From positions 1-10,766 of the forward strand of contig JAQCNN010000233.1 of assembly GCA_028275005.1 (NCBI GenBank): DNA of 10,766 nt, read 5' to 3'. The position numbers were made by a program, and so were the translations under genes. Shown in pieces: positions 8,814 to 10,766 of the stretch (its first letter is position 1; every line of letters begins with the position of its first letter). This stretch comes from Salinirussus sp. GTDB lineage: Archaea > Halobacteriota > Halobacteria > Halobacteriales > Haloarculaceae. A model generated the notes under the pieces. That model was not told where the DNA came from and ran no database searches. It worked only from the letters and a program-made list of their open reading frames with translations.

Positions 8814-10766
8814 TCAGGCGTCGACAGTCAGTTTCTCGTCCTCGATACCCTCGACGGAGAGCTCACAGTCGGCCTCGCCGTCGAGGTCGTACGCAAGGGT
8901 CGCCTCGTCGCCGCCCGGGACGTTCGGCGCCCACTTCAGGAAGTACTCGCCGTCCATCTCGACGACGGTCGGGTCGCCGTTGTCCGCCCCGCCCCCGTTC
9001 AGGTCGGGCTCGGCGGTGACGATATCCGTCACCGCAAGCTCGGCGCTGGTGTCGGTGTTGTTCTCCACGGTCAGCCGGACCTGGCCGTTCTCGCGGTCGC
9101 GCTCGACGAGGACGTTGTTCATGATCCGGGCCATCGTGTCGTCGATGTCCAGCGCCGGCTGGCCGGTCACCTCCCCGAGCTTCTCGGCCATCTCCGGGAG
9201 GATGGTCGTCAGCTTGTCCTGTTTCTCCCGGCGCTGTTGCATCGAGCGGCGCTTGCTCAGGAAGCTCTTTAGCTCGCGGGCTGCCTCGCGCACCGCCAAC
9301 TCGATCTCGCGTTCGATCTCCGGGACGTTCGCGACGGCGTCCTTCGATTCGCTGGTGAAGGGGACGTTGGTCGAAGCGACGTGAATCATGATGACCGTGG
9401 GGCCGTTGGGGACCCCCGACCCACCCGGCTGGTCGAGGCCGTAGTTGCGCCAGTTGATCCCCTTGATCACGTCGGTGGTCGCACACGCGCCGCGCTGGTA
9501 GACCAGCGGCACGCGGTTGGCAAAGCGCATCACGTCGGCGGTACCCTCGGCCCCGATATCCCCCCCGTAGGCCAGCCCGGCCTCGATGATGAACGGGTCA
9601 CCACCGTGGACCGACGCGTCTCTCGTGGCCGCCGCGTAGAAGTCGGCGTCGAACTCCTTTTTGAGGCCGGCCTCGACGAGCTCCTCGGTGATCGGGGCCA
9701 GACAGCCCGTCGGCGGGGCGATGATATCTGTCTCGCGCATCGCCTCAAGCAGCTCGGAGGCGGTGTCACGGTCGCTCGCGACGGCGTGGACCCGAGGCGG
9801 GTCGTCGGGCACCCGCTCACAGGCCGCCCAGAGTGCGTCGACGACCTTCCCACGGGCGGTCTCCCCGAAGGTCGCATCGTCGTGTTCCTCCGTCATCTCC
9901 GCGGCCCGCCGGACGTACTCGGTCAGCTCGTCGCGGGTGACACGGTGACGACCCCCCTCGTCGGTGTCGCCGAACTTCGCCGCCAGGCGCTCGGCGAGCC
10001 CCTGGACAGCCGTATCGTCCTTCCGGTCGGTCGTGGCCGCGTCCACGGGCCCGTACACGTCCGGGACACGCTCGGCGGTGACTGCCCCCCAGGCGGCCGC
10101 GGCGGCCTTCTCCCGGACAGTTTCACCGAAGGTCGTGTCGTACTCCTCGGCGACCGCGTCCGCGGCGTCCGCGACTGTCGCGACGACCTGGTGGTGGGCT
10201 ACCCGGTCGTGCTCGCCGAGTTCCGTGGCTACCCGCGCCGCGAAGTCCGCGGTTGCCTCCCTGCTCTTGTTTGCGACGGCCTCGGTGACGGCGCTCTCGA
10301 TGTCCGCCGTCTCGTGGCCGGCGGGCGGCCGCCAGGTCATCCCGCGGCCGAGGTGGCGGTCGGTGAAGTTCGCGATCACCGAGTCCGCGGTCTTGCCGCC
10401 GACCCGGGTGAACTCCTCCTGCATGAACCCCGAGACCGAGTAGGAGTCGGTCGCCTCGGCCATCTTGATCAGCGTCCCGAGCTCGACCCCGTGTGGGTGG
10501 GGGCGGATCTCCTCGGTCTCGGCGGGGAGCTGGTCGGTTGCCCGTTCGTACTTGAACTCCGCGCTCGGCTCCCGGAGTTCGAGCCGGGCGTGAGGGTTGA
10601 CCACCGCGGTGTGCTTGACGTAGTCGTGTAGCTGCTGGCGGGCCCGCATGTTCCCCTCCATCTCCAGTTCGATCCGGGTGCCGTGGGGGCGGTCCCAGGT
10701 GGTCGTCGAGGACTCGCTTATCTCCGGCTCGTTGTTGTCGGTGTCGACGATCAGCTCGAAGTACTG
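8814..10766 (-). CDS. top6B: DNA topoisomerase VI subunit B, missing its N-terminus at the window edge
   Basis: 650 codons are visible (residue 1 here is the codon at 10764-10766); the start lies beyond the window. Subunit B is the GHKL ATPase that gates Top6A. Seen in order: the end of the GHKL domain with WDRPHGTRIELEMEGN (24-39), where HGT contacts ATP; the helix-two-turn-helix region with HPHGVELGTL (90-99) and TRVGGKTADSVI (120-131); a long helical insertion at about 145-350 containing two similar 65-residue units; the transducer domain, from PPTGCLAPITEELVEAGLKK (351-370) through YQRGACATTDVI and NWRNYGLDQPGG (438-449) to HVASTNVPFTSESKDAVANV (462-481); a basic helix with SKRRSMQQRREKQDK (504-518); and a C-terminal beta-rich, probably Ig-like domain from about 555. 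The ATG at 10659-10661 is internal, since the frame and homology continue upstream. Sulfolobus Top6B lacks the insertion and is shorter. Confidence 0.95.
   Translation of the reverse strand, partial: QYFELIVDTDNNEPEISESSTTTWDRPHGTRIELEMEGNMRARQQLHDYVKHTAVVNPHARLELREPSAEFKYERATDQLPAETEEIRPHPHGVELGTLIKMAEATDSYSVSGFMQEEFTRVGGKTADSVIANFTDRHLGRGMTWRPPAGHETADIESAVTEAVANKSREATADFAARVATELGEHDRVAHHQVVATVADAADAVAEEYDTTFGETVREKAAAAAWGAVTAERVPDVYGPVDAATTDRKDDTAVQGLAERLAAKFGDTDEGGRHRVTRDELTEYVRRAAEMTEEHDDATFGETARGKVVDALWAACERVPDDPPRVHAVASDRDTASELLEAMRETDIIAPPTGCLAPITEELVEAGLKKEFDADFYAAATRDASVHGGDPFIIEAGLAYGGDIGAEGTADVMRFANRVPLVYQRGACATTDVIKGINWRNYGLDQPGGSGVPNGPTVIMIHVASTNVPFTSESKDAVANVPEIEREIELAVREAARELKSFLSKRRSMQQRREKQDKLTTILPEMAEKLGEVTGQPALDIDDTMARIMNNVLVERDRENGQVRLTVENNTDTSAELAVTDIVTAEPDLNGGGADNGDPTVVEMDGEYFLKWAPNVPGGDEATLAYDLDGEADCELSVEGIEDEKLTVDA
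9804..10010 (-). repeat. Second copy of a tandem helical repeat inside Top6B
   Basis: Encodes about 69 residues beginning AVQGLAERLAAKFGD and including DDATFGETARGKVVDALW, then ending CERVPD. It matches the unit at 10059-10247 in order and spacing: L-A-x-K/E-x-G, H-R/Q-V, D-x-T-F-G-E-T-x-R-x-K, A-x-W, E-R-V-P-D. Confidence 0.7.
10059..10247 (-). repeat. First copy of a tandem helical repeat inside Top6B
   Basis: Encodes about 63 residues beginning DFAARVATELGEHD and including YDTTFGETVREKAAAAAW, then ending AERVPD. The shared core with the second copy is (D)-T/A-T-F-G-E-T-x-R-x-K followed by an Ala-rich helix and E-R-V-P-D. DNA similarity is visible around the shared cor, for example ccgaaggtcg in both copies on the plus strand. 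Confidence 0.7.

Noticed and set aside
9381..10631. Open frame of 416 codons on the plus strand antisense to top6B
   Set aside because: It opposes the certain Top6B coding frame, is Gly/Arg/Val-rich with no family motif, and has no promoter; it is a shadow of codon bias.

Overview
The window reads as chromosomal core DNA of a haloarchaeon (class Halobacteria). It is GC-rich by eye. The proteins are strongly acidic, rich in Asp and Glu. Several genes carry an archaeal TATA-like element centred about 26-27 nt upstream of their ATG with no Shine-Dalgarno sequence, as expected for leaderless transcripts. The proteins recognised are archaeal: an archaeal secretion/pilus ATPase with a double-module platform protein, and topoisomerase VI subunits A and B. 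I see no tRNA, rRNA, CRISPR array, insertion sequence or phage gene, and no stretch over 300 nt without a gene.

Layout, left to right. The left edge holds the first 31 codons of succinyl-CoA synthetase beta (sucC, minus strand), preceded by a 92-residue two-helix membrane protein on the same strand. A divergent promoter region (444-535) separates this from a Sir2-family NAD-dependent protein deacylase (plus). The deacylase overlaps tail-to-tail, by 26 nt, a small minus-strand haloarchaeal protein resembling DUF5793. A 166-nt divergent region with an 8-bp inverted repeat and a promoter leads into a seven-helix membrane protein of unknown function (plus). This is followed by a two-gene cassette for a type IV pilus-like machine, the PilB-type ATPase and the PilC/TadC-type platform protein, whose start and stop overlap as ATGA. 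A T6 tract then precedes a metallo-beta-lactamase-fold protein (plus). After a 116-nt convergent gap containing a strong hairpin, the right end is the top6B-top6A operon on the minus strand, with top6B cut by the window edge.

How the genes fit together. PilB powers, and PilC anchors, the assembly or secretion of a pilin-like surface filament; no pilin or prepilin peptidase is in the window. Top6A and Top6B form the A2B2 type IIB topoisomerase that relaxes and decatenates DNA. The sirtuin lies two genes from sucC, whose product handles succinyl-CoA; a link through protein acylation is possible but is only inference from position.

I found no wholly new system. The points most worth a second look are architectural: a predicted extracellular DUF7282-like domain with a Ca-loop-like motif at the C-terminus of PilC; a tandemly duplicated helical insertion of about 65 residues per copy in Top6B; an Arg where the transducer Lys is expected in Top6B; an altered metal site in the metallo-beta-lactamase-fold protein; and a half-conserved acyl-pocket signature in the sirtuin.
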